The notes under the pieces were generated by a model, which made no database searches, had not been told where the DNA came from, and saw only the letters and a list, made by a program, of their open reading frames with translations. Shown here piece after piece: positions 43,745-43,800 of a stretch of DNA of 43,800 nt; the stretch's first letter is position 1, and each line of letters starts with the position of its first letter. Both the position numbers and the translations under genes were made by a program. The stretch comes from CAYMAZ01 sp964428185 (GTDB lineage: Bacteria > Bacteroidota > Bacteroidia > Bacteroidales > DTU049). The DNA lies in NCBI GenBank assembly GCA_964428185.1, contig CAYRXH010000012.1:1-43800 (forward strand), read 5' to 3'.

Positions 43745-43800
43745 TAATCATCTTATTTAGAATGTTTTTAAAAAGAAGCGGAACGCTAAAAATTATGCCA

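Overview
The window comes from an AT-rich member of the Bacteroidota. The strongest evidence is a set of lineage-specific genes. These include the gliding lipoprotein gldB, a PorP/SprF-family protein next to a giant protein with a gliding-motility C-terminal domain, two secreted proteases with type IX (T9SS) type A sorting tails, TonB-dependent receptors, a Tol/BamA-like surface protein, a DUF2723 membrane protein and a DUF2795 small protein. Upstream of at least eleven genes there is a TAnnTTTG box, the -7 element of the Bacteroidota primary sigma factor. mqnE (futalosine menaquinone route) argues against a classical gut Bacteroides. An uncultured Bacteroidales/Sphingobacteriales-like lineage is my inference.

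Layout, left to right. 1-1258 (minus): edge of a surface-polysaccharide locus, with a sugar amidotransferase followed by the first codons of a family 2 glycosyltransferase that leaves the window. 1489-3826: p-aminobenzoate synthesis for folate, with pabB-pabC on minus and pabA divergent on plus. 3792-11138 (minus): a T9SS/gliding surface operon of giant SBBP/PKD/SprB-repeat protein, PorP/SprF and a TPR-PD40-OmpA-like protein. 11304-14027 (plus): proline dehydrogenase and gltX. 14017-15768 (minus): C10 cysteine protease with CUB domain and T9SS tail. 15889-18149 (minus): the prs-rplY-pth housekeeping operon. 18234-20610 (minus): nadE and an outer-membrane beta-barrel protein. 20677-22088 (plus): gldB and the DUF2795 protein. 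22089-22723: the only long non-coding stretch, holding a terminator, a 210-bp MITE-like element with 4-bp target duplication and a decayed gene. 22724-24546 (minus): HD-domain protein, LEA14-like lipoprotein and an acyltransferase. 24745-30236 (plus): TonB receptor, then the cell-elongation pair mrdA-rodA. 30362-33172 (plus): secreted S1 protease and mqnE. 33189-36971 (minus): DUF2723 protein and polysaccharide deacetylase. 37169-41641 (plus): peptidase-like/TolB-like/beta-barrel fusion and an M20 amidohydrolase. 41665-43744 (minus): a 5'-truncated TonB receptor and a DUF2271-like protein.

Most genes are housekeeping or envelope functions. Surface export by T9SS is the recurring theme: three clear cargo proteins, one PorP/SprF protein and gldB. 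I found no CRISPR array, tRNA, rRNA or phage gene. The least ordinary sequence is the 22.1-22.7 kb gap and the broken receptor at the right edge. No coherent novel defence or biosynthetic system is visible.
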